Part shown: positions 41,231 to 51,144 of the stretch, piece by piece
Layout: each line of letters begins with the position of its first letter
Position numbering within the stretch: the first letter of the stretch is position 1
From: JAHEGP01 sp963751595
Lineage (GTDB): Bacteria; Pseudomonadota; Gammaproteobacteria; Pseudomonadales; JAHEGP01
Assembly: GCA_963751595.1 (NCBI GenBank)
Contig: CAVVVC010000007.1
Coordinates: 310,001 to 374,000 of the forward strand
Direction of reading: 5' to 3'
Length of the DNA: 64,000 bases
Notes under the pieces: model-generated
Database searches by the model: none
Seen by the model: the letters and a program-made list of their open reading frames with translations, nothing else
Told to the model about the DNA's origin: nothing
Translations under genes and position numbers: made by a program

Positions 41231-42994
41231 TTGCGCAGTCATACGCTTTTGCTGGGGTTAACCCTTGTCCTGGGCCTGTTCCGCCCTGCACCCTCTCTCG
41301 CCGATAGCGGTACCGGTAAGGAGCCGGCGGAGCGTTACACGCCTATCTTCGACATGCGTGCGGCTTTTCATCCGCTACCATCTCGTGGGGGTATGGTGGT
41401 GTCCCAGGAGCGCCTCGCCAGCGAGGTCGGCAGCGAGATTCTGCTTCGGGGTGGCAATGCGATTGATGCGGCCGTTGCCACCGGCTTTGCCCTGGCCGTT
41501 TCCCTGCCCCAGGCAGGCAACCTGGGTGGTGGGGGTTTCATGCTGGTTTACCTGGCTGCCGAGAAACGCACCATTGCCCTCGACTACCGCGAGATGGCCC
41601 CCAGGCGCGCACACCGGGAGCTTTTTCAGGATGCCCAGGGCAACGTCGATAGCGAACGGTCGCGCTTCGGGCTGCAGTCCTCGGGCGTGCCCGGCACGGT
41701 AGCGGGGCTCGCTTATGCGCTGGAAAAATACGGCACCATGAGTCTCAGCGAAGTGCTGCAGCCAGCTATCGCGATGGCTGCCGGCGGCATTGAGGTCAGC
41801 GATACCCTCGCTCAATCCCTGGCCTGGCGTGGTGATCGATTGCGCGAAGATCCGGCCTCTGCGGCCTACTTTTTCAATAGCGATGGCTCGCCCCTGCGGG
41901 TGGGGCAGGAATGGCGCCAGCCGGATCTGGCCTGGAGTCTCAAGCAAATCGCCCGCCATGGGCCAGAGGCGTTCTACGCGGGTTCGATTGCCGACAAGAT
42001 CGTCGCTACCATGGAAGCCGGGGGCGGCCTGGTGGGCCACGCCGACCTCAGCGCTTATCGCGTGGTTGAGCGCACGCCGGTGTACGGTGACTATCGTGGC
42101 TACAAAATAGCCTCCATGCCCCCGCCATCCTCTGGCGGTGTGCATTTGATTCAGATGCTGAACATGCTGGAAAACTGGCAACTGGGTGAGCTTGATCACA
42201 ACAGTGCAAGCTATATTCACCGCCTGGCGGAAGTCATGCGTCTCGCCTACGCTGATCGCAGCAAATATCTTGGCGACCCGGACTATGTCAGCGTGCCCGT
42301 CGCCGATCTGCTGGACAAGGCCTACGCGCGCCGTCTTTTCAAAAGCATCAATCTGCAACGCGCCGGCGACTCGGCGACGGTGGGGCCCGGCCTCGAGCCG
42401 GCTGCTGAAAGCCACGAGACGACCCATTACAGCGTCTGGGATCGCGACGGCAACGTGGTAGCCAATACCTACACCCTGAACTTTTCCTTTGGTAACGGGG
42501 TCTCGGTTGCCGGCGCCGGATTTCTCCTCAATAACGAGATGGATGACTTCTCGGCTAAGCCCGGTGTACCTAACGCCTATGGTTTGGTGGGCGCCGAGGC
42601 CAATGCCATCGAGCCCGGCAAGCGACCGCTGTCGTCAATGACGCCGACCCTCGTCTTCCATCAGGGTAAGCCGGTGCTGGCAACCGGCAGCCCCGGTGGC
42701 AGTACCATCATCACGGTGGTCCTGCAGCTGATACTCAATTCCATCGATTTCGGGATGAATATCGCCGAGGCGACCGCGGTCCCGCGGATACACCATCAGT
42801 GGCGCCCCGACCAACTGTTGCTGGAGCCGCTTATAGGTAGCGATACCCGTACCGTGCTGGAACAGATGGGGCACAAGGTCAGTACCAGTTCGCGCCTGCT
42901 GGGCAAGCTCCAATCGATACGCGCCGACGATGGCGTGCTGTTTGGCAGCAGCGACAACCGTTGGCCCGACAGCAGCGTGGCTGCGGCCGAGTAA
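41231..42994 (+). CDS. ggt: Gamma-glutamyltransferase
   Basis: Periplasmic enzyme that transfers or hydrolyses the gamma-glutamyl group of glutathione. I choose TTG 41231: GGAG at 41220-41223 is seven bases ahead and the product starts with an ideal signal peptide (LRSHTLLLGLTLVLGLFRPA). Open-frame ATGs at 41105 and 41165 are alternatives. The self-cleaving site is the first Thr of ETTHYSVWDRDG, coded at 42419; later LNNEMDDFSAKPG and STIITVVLQLILNS fit the small subunit. The enzyme connects to glutathione made by gshA in this window. Confidence 0.92.
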   Translation: MRSHTLLLGLTLVLGLFRPAPSLADSGTGKEPAERYTPIFDMRAAFHPLPSRGGMVVSQERLASEVGSEILLRGGNAIDAAVATGFALAVSLPQAGNLGGGGFMLVYLAAEKRTIALDYREMAPRRAHRELFQDAQGNVDSERSRFGLQSSGVPGTVAGLAYALEKYGTMSLSEVLQPAIAMAAGGIEVSDTLAQSLAWRGDRLREDPASAAYFFNSDGSPLRVGQEWRQPDLAWSLKQIARHGPEAFYAGSIADKIVATMEAGGGLVGHADLSAYRVVERTPVYGDYRGYKIASMPPPSSGGVHLIQMLNMLENWQLGELDHNSASYIHRLAEVMRLAYADRSKYLGDPDYVSVPVADLLDKAYARRLFKSINLQRAGDSATVGPGLEPAAESHETTHYSVWDRDGNVVANTYTLNFSFGNGVSVAGAGFLLNNEMDDFSAKPGVPNAYGLVGAEANAIEPGKRPLSSMTPTLVFHQGKPVLATGSPGGSTIITVVLQLILNSIDFGMNIAEATAVPRIHHQWRPDQLLLEPLIGSDTRTVLEQMGHKVSTSSRLLGKLQSIRADDGVLFGSSDNRWPDSSVAAAE

Positions 42995-43051
42995 GTCCTT
43001 CGAACCAGGGCATGCACTTTCACTGACGTTGTCGGGAAGCTGAGATCAATA

Positions 43052-43504
43052 ATGGAAAAGGCGACACCCAGGCATATCGTCGCTGCTGGCGCCCTGGTCA
43101 GCGACGCGAAACAGCGGGTGCTGCTGATCGACAGTCCCTGGCGCGGCTGGGAGTTTCCCGGTGGCCAAATCGAGTGCGGCGAGGATGTCATCACCGGTTT
43201 GAAGCGCGAGATTCTCGAGGAGACCGGTGTTCAGGTCAGGGTAGGAGCACTGGTCGGGCTGTACTCGAACCTTAGCAACGGTATCGTGATAGCGACGTTT
43301 CTGGCTGACTACCTGTGCGGAACACCTGCAACCAGCTCGGAGAGCCTGCAGGTGAAGTGGTTCACCCGCGAGGACTGCAAAGCCGGGGTAACGCATCCGG
43401 CGGTGGGGGCGCGGTTACTTGACCTGTTGGACTATGACGGTCGAACCGTCTATCGCGCCTACACCATGGAGCCCTACCGGGTCGTTGTCGAACACCGGGT
43501 ATGA
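43052..43504 (+). CDS. Nudix hydrolase
   Basis: 150 residues with a classic Nudix box: GGQIECGEDVITGLKREI then LEETGVQV, matching GX5EX7REUXEEXGU. The type resembles MutT/dATP-like small hydrolases. The substrate is unknown. The CoA-transferase gene starts 28 bases after its stop, so it is probably cotranscribed with that gene and the acyl-CoA synthetase. Confidence 0.88.
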   Translation: MEKATPRHIVAAGALVSDAKQRVLLIDSPWRGWEFPGGQIECGEDVITGLKREILEETGVQVRVGALVGLYSNLSNGIVIATFLADYLCGTPATSSESLQVKWFTREDCKAGVTHPAVGARLLDLLDYDGRTVYRAYTMEPYRVVVEHRV

Positions 43505-43532
43505 ACCCACAGGCTGGAAACGAGGGGGTAGT

Positions 43533-44747
43533 ATGGAAACGGGTAGTGGCCCCCTGCGGGGTATCCGGGTGTTGGAACTGGGCCAGTTGCTGGCAGGGCC
43601 GTTTGCGTGCTCGATGCTGGCTTACTTCGGTGCAGAGGTGATCAAGGTTGAGGCCCCGGGTCGTGGCGACCCCATTCGCGGTTGGCGCGAAGTCGTGGGT
43701 GACACCTCCCTGTGGTGGTATAGCCTGGGCAGGAACAAGAAAAGCGTTACCATCGATTTGAAGGCGGCTGCCGGCAGGGAGCTGGTTCGCAAGCTGCTTG
43801 TCCACTGCGATGTGCTGGTCGAGAATTTTCGTCCGGGGGTCATGGAGCAGTGGGGGCTGGGCCCGGAGGAGGTCAGAGCCATCAATCCCGATGTGGTGTA
43901 TGCGCGCATTTCCGGTTACGGGCAGACTGGCCCCTATTCCAGCAAGCCGGGTTTTGCCTCGGTCTGTGAAGCCGTGAGTGGTTTTCGCTATGTCAATGGC
44001 TTTCCCGGCGAGGCGCCGGTGCGCGCCAACCTGAGCATTGGCGACACGATTGCGGGCATCCATGCTGCCCTTGGTATCGCCATGGCGCTGCTGGCCAGGT
44101 TCAAGAATGGCGAGCCTGGCCAGGTCGTGGATGTCGCCCTGTACGAGAGCATGTTCAACCTGCTGGAGGCCGTGGTGCCGGAATACTCCGGCGCCGGCGT
44201 GGTGCGAGAGGCCTCCGGTACCACGGTAACGGGGATTGTGCCCACCAATACCTACCGCTGTGTCGATGGCAAGTTTATCGTGATTGGCGGCAACGGCGAT
44301 TCGATCTTCCAGCGCCTGATGAAGGCCGTGGGCGAAGAGGCGCTGGCTGTCGACCCGCGACTGGCGCATAACGCGGGAAGGGTGACCCACGAGCGGGAAA
44401 TTGACGGCGTCCTCGCCGCCTGGTGTGCCGCCAGGCCGTCGGGTGAAGCCATTCGCACACTGGAAGCGGCGCGGGTACCGGTAGGGCCCATCTACAATGT
44501 TGCCGACATGATGGTAGACCCCCACTTCAAAAGCCGCGGCTTGTTCGAAGAGGTCACGATCGATGGCAGGCCGCTGGTCATTCCGGCTATGATGCCGAAA
44601 TTGACGGCGACCCCGGGTGGTACCCGGTGGCCCGGGCCGGCGCTCGGCAGCCACAATACGGAAGTGCTGGGCGATTTACTGGGTCTTGATGAGCAGCAAC
44701 TGCAGGAGCTGGCGAGCATGGACGTTATTCAACGCGACCCCGAGTAG
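43533..44747 (+). CDS. CaiB/BaiF family CoA-transferase
   Basis: 404-residue class III CoA-transferase. The start ATG 43533 follows GAGGGGG. Family pieces: RGIRVLELGQLLAGPFACSM, YFGAEVIKVEAPGRGDPIRG, NKKSVTIDLK, VENFRPGVMEQWGL, and the catalytic Asp in LSIGDTIAGIHAALG. It would move CoA between two carboxylic acids. It lies 52 bases before the acyl-CoA synthetase gene, so the pair looks like a degradative module for a carboxylic acid whose identity is unknown. Confidence 0.92.
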   Translation: METGSGPLRGIRVLELGQLLAGPFACSMLAYFGAEVIKVEAPGRGDPIRGWREVVGDTSLWWYSLGRNKKSVTIDLKAAAGRELVRKLLVHCDVLVENFRPGVMEQWGLGPEEVRAINPDVVYARISGYGQTGPYSSKPGFASVCEAVSGFRYVNGFPGEAPVRANLSIGDTIAGIHAALGIAMALLARFKNGEPGQVVDVALYESMFNLLEAVVPEYSGAGVVREASGTTVTGIVPTNTYRCVDGKFIVIGGNGDSIFQRLMKAVGEEALAVDPRLAHNAGRVTHEREIDGVLAAWCAARPSGEAIRTLEAARVPVGPIYNVADMMVDPHFKSRGLFEEVTIDGRPLVIPAMMPKLTATPGGTRWPGPALGSHNTEVLGDLLGLDEQQLQELASMDVIQRDPE

Positions 44748-44799
44748 CTCACTGTCACCCGCGACTGGCAATCACCTTCCCGTAACCATGGAGTACAGG

Positions 44800-46608
44800 A
44801 TGATCGCGAAACAGGCACTGACCACCGGTTTGGCAATCGCCACGGCCGTTCCGGAAATACGGCATTTCAGGCCGCGCCCCGATGACACCGTCGACTCGCT
44901 CGGTCTGCGCCTGGAGCGCAATGCCAGGGATTACCCTGACCAGATCGCGGTGTTGTTCGAGGGCCGTGAGCTGAGCTGGGGCGAATTGAATGCGCTTGCC
45001 AACCGCTACGCGCATTGCCTCCGGAAGCGGGGAGTTGGCCATGGCGACTGCGTCAGCCTGCTGATGGAAAACCGCATCGAGTTCCTGGCGGTGCTGGCCG
45101 CCCTGAGCAAGCTCGGTGCGATCGCCGGGTTGATCAATACCAAGCTCCAGGGCCGCCAGTTGGTGCACTGTATTGCGGTCACCCAGTCCGTTGCCTGTAT
45201 CGTAGGCGGGGAACTGGCGCAGGTGCTGGAGCCGGCCATCGGCGAACTCGATCTGGAGCAGGGCGCAGACTACCTGTGGGTGGCGGATTCCGGCAGCAAG
45301 AAAGTGCCAGCCTGGGCGCTGGACTTAACTGCGGCCAGTGCGACCGCCGGCACCGCCAATCCCGCCACCACCCGCAAGGTCACGCTGGGCGATCGGGCGC
45401 TGTACATTTTCACCTCTGGCACTACGGGTCTGCCGAAAGCCGCGGTGATGAGCCATAAGCGCTTTTTACTCAGCGCGACAGGCAGTGCCAGGATGAGTCT
45501 GCAGCTCGACGAGGGTGACCGGATCTACCTGTGCCTGCCGCTGTTCCACGGCACCGGCATGATCATCGGTTTTGGCAGTGCGCTGGTTGCCGCCTGCTCC
45601 ATCTTCTTACGCCGGAGTTTTTCCGCCAGCCAGTTTCTCGACGAAGTGCGCCAGTACGAAACCAACTGCCTGGTCTATATCGGTGAACTTTGTCGCTACC
45701 TGATGAACACGCCAGAGCGTGAGGACGATGCCGATAACCCCCTTCAGCGCATGAGTGGCAACGGTCTACGGCCCGATATCTGGAAACCGTTCAAGCAGCG
45801 TTTCGGGCTGGAACGCGTCGTGGAGTTCTATGGATCCAGCGAAGGCAATGTGGCTTTTGCCAATACATTGAATAAGGATTGCACCATTGGCTGGACCATC
45901 CAGAAAATCGCCCTGGTGCGTTACGATATCGACGCTGATGAAATCCTGCGCAATGGGCGTGGCCGTTGCGAGCGAGTGGCAAAGGGCGAGGCCGGGTTAC
46001 TGCTGGCCCGTATCGACGACACCACGCCCTTCGAGGGTTACACCAATCAGGCTGAAACCGAAAAGAAAATTGTCCGCAACGTATTTTCCCGGGGAGATGC
46101 GTGGTTTAACTCCGGCGACCTGATTCGTCGGGTCGACGTCGGCTTTGCCTTCGGTATCCCCCACTACCAGTTCGTTGATCGGGTGGGCGATACTTTTCGC
46201 TGGAAGTCCGAAAACGTCTCTACCAACGAGGTTGGCGAAATACTCAATGACTTTCCCCAGGTGAAACTCTGTAATGTTTACGGGGTCGAGGTCCCGGGAG
46301 CTGACGGTCGCGCGGGGATGGCGGCCGTAACCCTTGTCGCGGGCGTTAAAAGCCTCGACCTGAAAGCGTTCTCGGCGTACGTCAACAAACAGCTTCCCGC
46401 GTTCTCGCGCCCGGTTTTTATTCGGGTGCAAGGGGATATCGAAGTCACGGGCACGTTCAAGTTGCTCAAGGGAGACCTGCGCAAGCAGGGTTACGACCCC
46501 TCACAGGTCGATGACAAACTGTATGTGATGAAGCCCGGTTCCGACCGCTACCAGGCATTGACCAAAGCATTCTACAAAACGATCAAGGCGGGCACCGCCG
46601 GCTATTGA
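44800..46608 (+). CDS. FATP-type (very) long-chain acyl-CoA synthetase
   Basis: 602-residue AMP-forming synthetase related to the animal fatty acid transport proteins and bacterial FadD6. AMP motif LYIFTSGTTGLPKAAVMSH, FYGSSEGNVAFAN, and the C-terminal domain with the flexible hinge DRVGDTFRWKSENVSTNEVG are typical. I start at ATG 44800 with GGAG six bases ahead; ATG 44788 lacks a ribosome site. It would activate fatty or sterol-type acids for beta-oxidation at the membrane. Its stop overlaps the convergent DUF2059 gene by seven bases. Confidence 0.92.
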   Translation: MIAKQALTTGLAIATAVPEIRHFRPRPDDTVDSLGLRLERNARDYPDQIAVLFEGRELSWGELNALANRYAHCLRKRGVGHGDCVSLLMENRIEFLAVLAALSKLGAIAGLINTKLQGRQLVHCIAVTQSVACIVGGELAQVLEPAIGELDLEQGADYLWVADSGSKKVPAWALDLTAASATAGTANPATTRKVTLGDRALYIFTSGTTGLPKAAVMSHKRFLLSATGSARMSLQLDEGDRIYLCLPLFHGTGMIIGFGSALVAACSIFLRRSFSASQFLDEVRQYETNCLVYIGELCRYLMNTPEREDDADNPLQRMSGNGLRPDIWKPFKQRFGLERVVEFYGSSEGNVAFANTLNKDCTIGWTIQKIALVRYDIDADEILRNGRGRCERVAKGEAGLLLARIDDTTPFEGYTNQAETEKKIVRNVFSRGDAWFNSGDLIRRVDVGFAFGIPHYQFVDRVGDTFRWKSENVSTNEVGEILNDFPQVKLCNVYGVEVPGADGRAGMAAVTLVAGVKSLDLKAFSAYVNKQLPAFSRPVFIRVQGDIEVTGTFKLLKGDLRKQGYDPSQVDDKLYVMKPGSDRYQALTKAFYKTIKAGTAGY

Positions 46609-47180
46609 TCAACCGTTGCCCCGCCGGCTGGATCGTCGACCGTTTCAGGGCTTTGCGCCGCTGCTTCTTCGCGAGCGGCTCGCAGCATATCGATTAACTC
46701 CGGCCTGTGCGCCGCCGCGATATCGAGCCCGATCTGGCTGCTTTCGCGCAGCAGTGTGGGCATCAGCAGCACCAACTTGAGACCCGCCGGCGAACGGTAG
46801 AACTCAACGATGGCGTCGAGTTCCTCGACGCTGAAGGCATTGCGATACATTGCTGCCAGCCGCTCGCGAATCTGGTTCCACTGCAAGTATTCCTGCGCCC
46901 ACGCCGCTACTGTCGGTTGATAATCCCTTAAATCGGGGCTGGCGCTCATCACCGTGTCCACCAGTTGTGCCTGGATTTCCAGCATTTGGTCCTTGCCGCC
47001 AAGCAGGTCGACCAGGGTGTATTCCGGTCCCGCCGCTGACTGCGCCGCGTTATCGATCGCGGTGGTAGCGCTGGACTCGGTACCCGGCCCGGCCTGGGCC
47101 GGCGGCGGAGTGGTGTTTTCAGCCTGCTGCGCCCCCGCCATCAGCGGGAGTAGTAATAGCATTGATAGCAGTAGTCGCAT
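46602..47180 (-). CDS. DUF2059 domain exported protein
   Basis: 192 residues from ATG 47180, giving the signal peptide MRLLLSMLLLLPLMAGAQQA; an upstream Met at 47255 in the same frame is less likely. A low-complexity Pro/Ala/Thr linker follows, then a DUF2059 domain around residues 95-165: AAMYRNAFSVEELDAIVEFY then RSPAGLKLVLLMP, the hallmark. Function is unknown; the domain occurs in periplasmic proteins. It overlaps the convergent acyl-CoA synthetase by seven bases. Confidence 0.82.
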   Translation of the reverse strand: MRLLLSMLLLLPLMAGAQQAENTTPPPAQAGPGTESSATTAIDNAAQSAAGPEYTLVDLLGGKDQMLEIQAQLVDTVMSASPDLRDYQPTVAAWAQEYLQWNQIRERLAAMYRNAFSVEELDAIVEFYRSPAGLKLVLLMPTLLRESSQIGLDIAAAHRPELIDMLRAAREEAAAQSPETVDDPAGGATVDQ

Positions 47181-47221
47181 GATATCCTGGGTTTCCTGAT
47201 TGGAAAGGGGATTATATACCG

Positions 47222-48064
47222 TCACCCCGGGCTTCGCAGCGGGCCCGGTTGCCACAGCGCCGGGTCGACCCGATAGTACCCATGCAATTGCTGGTACAGT
47301 TCCGGGTGCAGCTGCTTCAGCTCCCGGGGCCGCTCGAAGAAAGCCTCCGTGGCAACTGCAAAGAATTCTGCCGGGTTGCTGGCGCCGTAATGATCGAGCA
47401 GTGATTCCTGTTCAGCTTCAGACTGTTGCTGAAGTAGCAGGAACTCCTTTGCCAGCACCCGCGCCCAGCTCTGGTAACACGAGCCGGCCCCCAGTAACGG
47501 CGCACCGTTGGCGCTGCCTGACTCCTGATCCAGTTGGTGGGCAAATTCGTGCAGTACCACATTGTGGCCGTCCTGGAAGTTTCGTGCCCCTCTCTGGACA
47601 TCATCCCATGACAGTATCAGGCGGCCATTGCTCCAGCTCTCGCCGAGCATGGTGTCGCTGCCCTCGTGGACCACGCCGCTGCTGTCATGGATCTGCTGAT
47701 TTGGCCGGTAGGCCGCGGGGTAAACCAGGATCGCCTGTAAGCCGGCGTAGCCGCTGGTGGGGCGATTGAGTAACAGCAGGCAGGCCTGGCCCGCGATGGT
47801 CACCCGAATCGTGTCGTCGATCACCAGCCCACCGCAGCCGTAGAATTTTTTCTCGTCCAGGAACAAGACGATCTGGTGGCGTAGTTCGGTGAGGATAGGC
47901 TCGGGGAGGCTGGTATAGAATGGCAGCCTGTCCCGCAGTATTTCGTCCCACCGGGCGGGGAATGGCTGCGCCAAAAGACGCCGGCGCCGAATTCGAGGTA
48001 GTGCAACGACCAGCGCGAGAATGACAGCGACGGCCAACAGGAAGAGTAGTGCCGGTTCCATCAT
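47222..48064 (-). CDS. MtfA-like zinc peptidase (M90)
   Basis: 280 residues with an N-terminal membrane anchor (about 5-25, LLFLLAVAVILALVVALPRI) and an M90 domain. The zinc motif HEFAHQLDQESG holds the HExxH variant and a downstream Asp/Glu ligand. In E. coli MtfA is a soluble protein that binds the Mlc repressor; members with an N-terminal anchor occur widely. FPARWDEILRDRLPFYTSLP and the C-terminal FAVATEAFFERPRELKQLHP are also family-like. It begins 18 bases before the tex stop on the same strand. Confidence 0.87.
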   Translation of the reverse strand: MMEPALLFLLAVAVILALVVALPRIRRRRLLAQPFPARWDEILRDRLPFYTSLPEPILTELRHQIVLFLDEKKFYGCGGLVIDDTIRVTIAGQACLLLLNRPTSGYAGLQAILVYPAAYRPNQQIHDSSGVVHEGSDTMLGESWSNGRLILSWDDVQRGARNFQDGHNVVLHEFAHQLDQESGSANGAPLLGAGSCYQSWARVLAKEFLLLQQQSEAEQESLLDHYGASNPAEFFAVATEAFFERPRELKQLHPELYQQLHGYYRVDPALWQPGPLRSPG

Positions 48065-48082
48065 TCCGGCCCCGGGCGCCTG

Positions 48083-50410
48083 TCAGGCATCCGAGCGCCC
48101 CTCGCGGCTGCCCTTCCGTCGGGCGTTGACGAGTAACTGTCCCAGGGTGCCCACGGCTGGCTTTGGCGGCGCTGCATTTGCGGCCGAGGGTCGACCGCGC
48201 CTTTTCTGCGCCGACGCCGTGTTGCCTCCGGGTTCGGACGCCGCTTGCTGGCTATTCAGGCGCATGGTCATGCTGATGCGCTTTCGCTCGAGGTCGACTT
48301 GCAAAACCTTGACCCGAACGATATCCCCCGCCTTGACCACCTCCCGGGGGTCCTTGACGAAGCGGTCGGCCACCTGGGAAATATGAACCAGCCCGTCCTG
48401 GTGCACGCCGACGTCAACGAAGGCGCCGAAGTTGGTGACATTGGTGACGGTACCCTCAAGCACCATATCGGGCTCGAGGTCGGAAAGTTTCTCGATGCCT
48501 TCGCGAAAGGCGGCTGCCTTGAAGTCCGGGCGTGGGTCCCTGCCCGGTTTTTCCAGTTCACCAAGGATATCGGTAACTGTCGGAATGCCGAAACGACTGT
48601 CGGTGAATGCCGCCGGCGAGAGCGTTTTCAGGTAGGCGCTGTCACCGATGAGCGTGTCCAGCCGACGCTTTCCCTGAGCGGCTATTTTTTCGACGATGGC
48701 ATAGGCTTCCGGGTGCACCGCGGAGGCATCCAGCGGGTTGGGTCCGCCGTTGATGCGCAAAAAGCCAGCCGCCTGCTCGTAACTCTTGGCCCCGAAGCGG
48801 GGTACTTCCCGCAATTCGGCGCGCTTGGCAAAGGGGCCGTTCTGATCCCGATACGTCACGATGTTTTCCGCCAGCAACCGCGACAGGCCGGAAACCCGGT
48901 TCAACAGTGGGGCCGATGCAGTATTGACGTCGACGCCGACGCCGTTGACGCAGTCCTCGACCACGGTGTCGAGCTGGCGCGCCAGTGCGACCTGGCTGAC
49001 ATCGTGCTGGTACTGGCCCACGCCGATGGATTTCGGGTCGATTTTTACCAGCTCTGCCAGGGGGTCCTGCAGGCGCCGGGCGATGGATACGGCGCCGCGA
49101 ATGGTGACATCGAGATCGGGGAACTCCCGCGCCGCATATTCCGAAGCCGAATAGATGGACGCCCCGGACTCATTCACCATGACCTTGGTCAGCTTGAGTT
49201 CTGGATGTTGCTTGATCAGGTCGCCGACAAAGCGATCGGTCTCCCGGCTGGCGGTGCCGTTGCCGATGGCAATCAGCTCGACGCTGTGCTGGCGGCAGAG
49301 TTTGACCAGCACCTGCTCCGCTTCGGCGATCCGGTTCTGGGGCGGGGTGGGAAAGATTGCACAATGATCCACCACCTTGCCGGTGCCATCGATGACGGCC
49401 ACCTTGACACCGGTGCGCAGACCGGGGTCGAGGCCTATTGTCGCCCGGTTCCCGGCCGGCGCCGCCATCAGCAAATCTTTGAGGTTGGCGGCAAAGACCT
49501 TGATCGCCTCGAGCTCCGCAGCCTCACGCAACTCGGCCAACAAATCGGTTTCGAGGTGGGGCTGCAGTTTTACCCGCCAGGTCCAGCGCACTACCTCAGC
49601 CAGCCACTTGTCGGCGGGGCGCCCCTGGGGCCGCAATTGCCAGTGCTGAGCGATCCGCGCTTCACAGGGGTGCACCGCCTGTTGGTCGGCGTCGGGCAGG
49701 GTCAGAGACAGCGCCAGCAAGCCCTCGTTGCGGCCGCGTAGCATGGCCAGGGCACGATGCGACGGTACTTTGCACACCGGCTCATCGTGCTCGAAGTAGT
49801 CCCGAAATTTGGCCGCCTCGCGCTCCTTGCCCTCAATCACCCTGGCGCTGAGCAGCCCGTCCTGTTTCAGCAGGCTGCGCAGCCGGCCCAGCAGGTCGGC
49901 ATCTTCAGCGAAGCGTTCCATCAGGATGTAGCGGGCGCCGTCGAGGGCCGTCTTGGCGTCCTCAATTCCCAGGGCGGGATTCACATAAGCGGCGGCCGTT
50001 GTGCCAGGGTCAAAGCTCGGGTTTTCCAGCAGCGCATCAGCGAGGGGTTCCAGGCCAGCTTCCCGCGCTTGCTGTGCCCGGGTACGGCGCTTCTTCTTAT
50101 ACGGCAAATAGAGGTCTTCGAGTCGGGTCTTGGTGTCCGCTGCGCGAATCGCCTGCTCCAGCTCCGGGGTCAGTTTGTCCTGCTCGGTGATGCTTTCCAG
50201 AATTGCCTGGCGGCGCTGGTCGAGCTCGCGCATATAGTCCAGGCGCTCTTCCAGCGCGCGAAGCTGGGTGTCGTCCAGCCCCTGGGTGAGTTCTTTACGG
50301 TAGCGCGCTATAAAGGGCACGGTCGCGCCCTCGTCGAGTAAGCGGATTGCTGCTGTTGCCTGAGCGGGTGTGATATTGAGTTCGTTGGCGATGCGTTCGG
50401 CAATCGACAT
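48083..50410 (-). CDS. tex: Tex-like transcription accessory protein
   Basis: 775 residues, the usual Tex length. Layout: helical N-terminus (VPFIARYRKELTQGLDDTQL near residue 33), a YqgF/RuvC-like domain (TIGLDPGLRTGVKVAVIDGT near 325), tandem helix-hairpin-helix segments (LNRVSGLSRLLAENIVTYRD near 505) and a C-terminal S1 RNA-binding domain (VLEGTVTNVTNFGAFVDVGV near 650). Tex binds nucleic acids and affects transcription and stress gene expression. A short Ala/Pro/Arg-rich tail extends past S1. It is followed by the MtfA-like gene. Confidence 0.95.
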   Translation of the reverse strand: MSIAERIANELNITPAQATAAIRLLDEGATVPFIARYRKELTQGLDDTQLRALEERLDYMRELDQRRQAILESITEQDKLTPELEQAIRAADTKTRLEDLYLPYKKKRRTRAQQAREAGLEPLADALLENPSFDPGTTAAAYVNPALGIEDAKTALDGARYILMERFAEDADLLGRLRSLLKQDGLLSARVIEGKEREAAKFRDYFEHDEPVCKVPSHRALAMLRGRNEGLLALSLTLPDADQQAVHPCEARIAQHWQLRPQGRPADKWLAEVVRWTWRVKLQPHLETDLLAELREAAELEAIKVFAANLKDLLMAAPAGNRATIGLDPGLRTGVKVAVIDGTGKVVDHCAIFPTPPQNRIAEAEQVLVKLCRQHSVELIAIGNGTASRETDRFVGDLIKQHPELKLTKVMVNESGASIYSASEYAAREFPDLDVTIRGAVSIARRLQDPLAELVKIDPKSIGVGQYQHDVSQVALARQLDTVVEDCVNGVGVDVNTASAPLLNRVSGLSRLLAENIVTYRDQNGPFAKRAELREVPRFGAKSYEQAAGFLRINGGPNPLDASAVHPEAYAIVEKIAAQGKRRLDTLIGDSAYLKTLSPAAFTDSRFGIPTVTDILGELEKPGRDPRPDFKAAAFREGIEKLSDLEPDMVLEGTVTNVTNFGAFVDVGVHQDGLVHISQVADRFVKDPREVVKAGDIVRVKVLQVDLERKRISMTMRLNSQQAASEPGGNTASAQKRRGRPSAANAAPPKPAVGTLGQLLVNARRKGSREGRSDA

Positions 50411-50499
50411 GGCTATGGATAATCCTGCTGTGCGAGAAGGCCGGTATTATGCAGCAGCGTCGCCCCGATGGCGACATTGACAGTGGATGGGCTCGGGTA

Positions 50500-51144
50500 C
50501 TACTGACCCAGCTCTGCGATGGCGGCCTGGTAAAGGGCCTTGCAGTCGCGGTAGATGTGACCGTATTCCTCGCTGAGATAGGGCGCGACCAAATGTACGA
50601 TCTGGAACACGCCCTGGTGAATCGCTGCCGGCGGACTGAGCTGCTGGCCCTTGAGGTCGCAGTACGTCAACCAGTAGGTCAGTAACAGGGTGATGCTTTC
50701 ACACAGTTGATCCAGCTCTTCGTCGTCGATGCTGAGGATGCCATGCTCGGCTACCTCGCTGAGCAGGGCGCGGGCGGTGCGGGTCTTCAGCTCCATCAAG
50801 CGTTTATACTTGCGGTTGATCGGATCGTAGCGATGGAGCAGGTTCGACAGGTTTTGGTAAAAGAAGCGAAAGTTGTAAATTTCTTCAAAGACAACATAAA
50901 GGTAGAACCAGCTATCCTCGACGCTGAGCTGCTTTTCCAGCGGGGCGCGAAGAATATCGCTAAGGGTTACCTCGAAACGGGCGAACAGAGACTCGATAAT
51001 CGCCTCCTTGCCCTTGAAATGGTAGTAAAGGTTGCCCGGGCTGATTTCCATTTCGTTGGAAATGTCCACCGTGGTGACGTTGGGTTCGCCCTCTTCATTG
51101 AAGAGCATTTGGCTGGTATGGAGAATCCGGTCTCTCGTTTTCAT
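50500..51144 (-). CDS. TetR family regulator next to a phasin gene
   Basis: 214 residues from ATG 51144 (MKTRDRILHTSQMLFNEEGE); the open frame to 51339 adds non-family sequence. The helix-turn-helix is TVDISNEMEISPGNLYYHFK, then GKEAIIESLF. The C-terminal domain has the FYQNLSNLLHRYDPINRKY block of the TetR_C_33-like group. The gene lies just downstream of the phasin gene on the same strand, with a terminator in between, so control of granule or fatty-acid genes is plausible but not shown. Confidence 0.87.
   Translation of the reverse strand: MKTRDRILHTSQMLFNEEGEPNVTTVDISNEMEISPGNLYYHFKGKEAIIESLFARFEVTLSDILRAPLEKQLSVEDSWFYLYVVFEEIYNFRFFYQNLSNLLHRYDPINRKYKRLMELKTRTARALLSEVAEHGILSIDDEELDQLCESITLLLTYWLTYCDLKGQQLSPPAAIHQGVFQIVHLVAPYLSEEYGHIYRDCKALYQAAIAELGQ

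Noticed and set aside
41375..42427. 350-codon open frame on the minus strand
   Set aside because: Antisense to gamma-glutamyltransferase, which carries the self-cleavage motif.
43362..44654. 430-codon open frame on the minus strand
   Set aside because: Antisense to the CoA-transferase gene; its translation has no domain-like pattern.
48245..49741. Long 498-codon open frame on the plus strand
   Set aside because: Antisense shadow of tex, which has full family similarity and domain layout; long antisense frames are common in GC-rich DNA.
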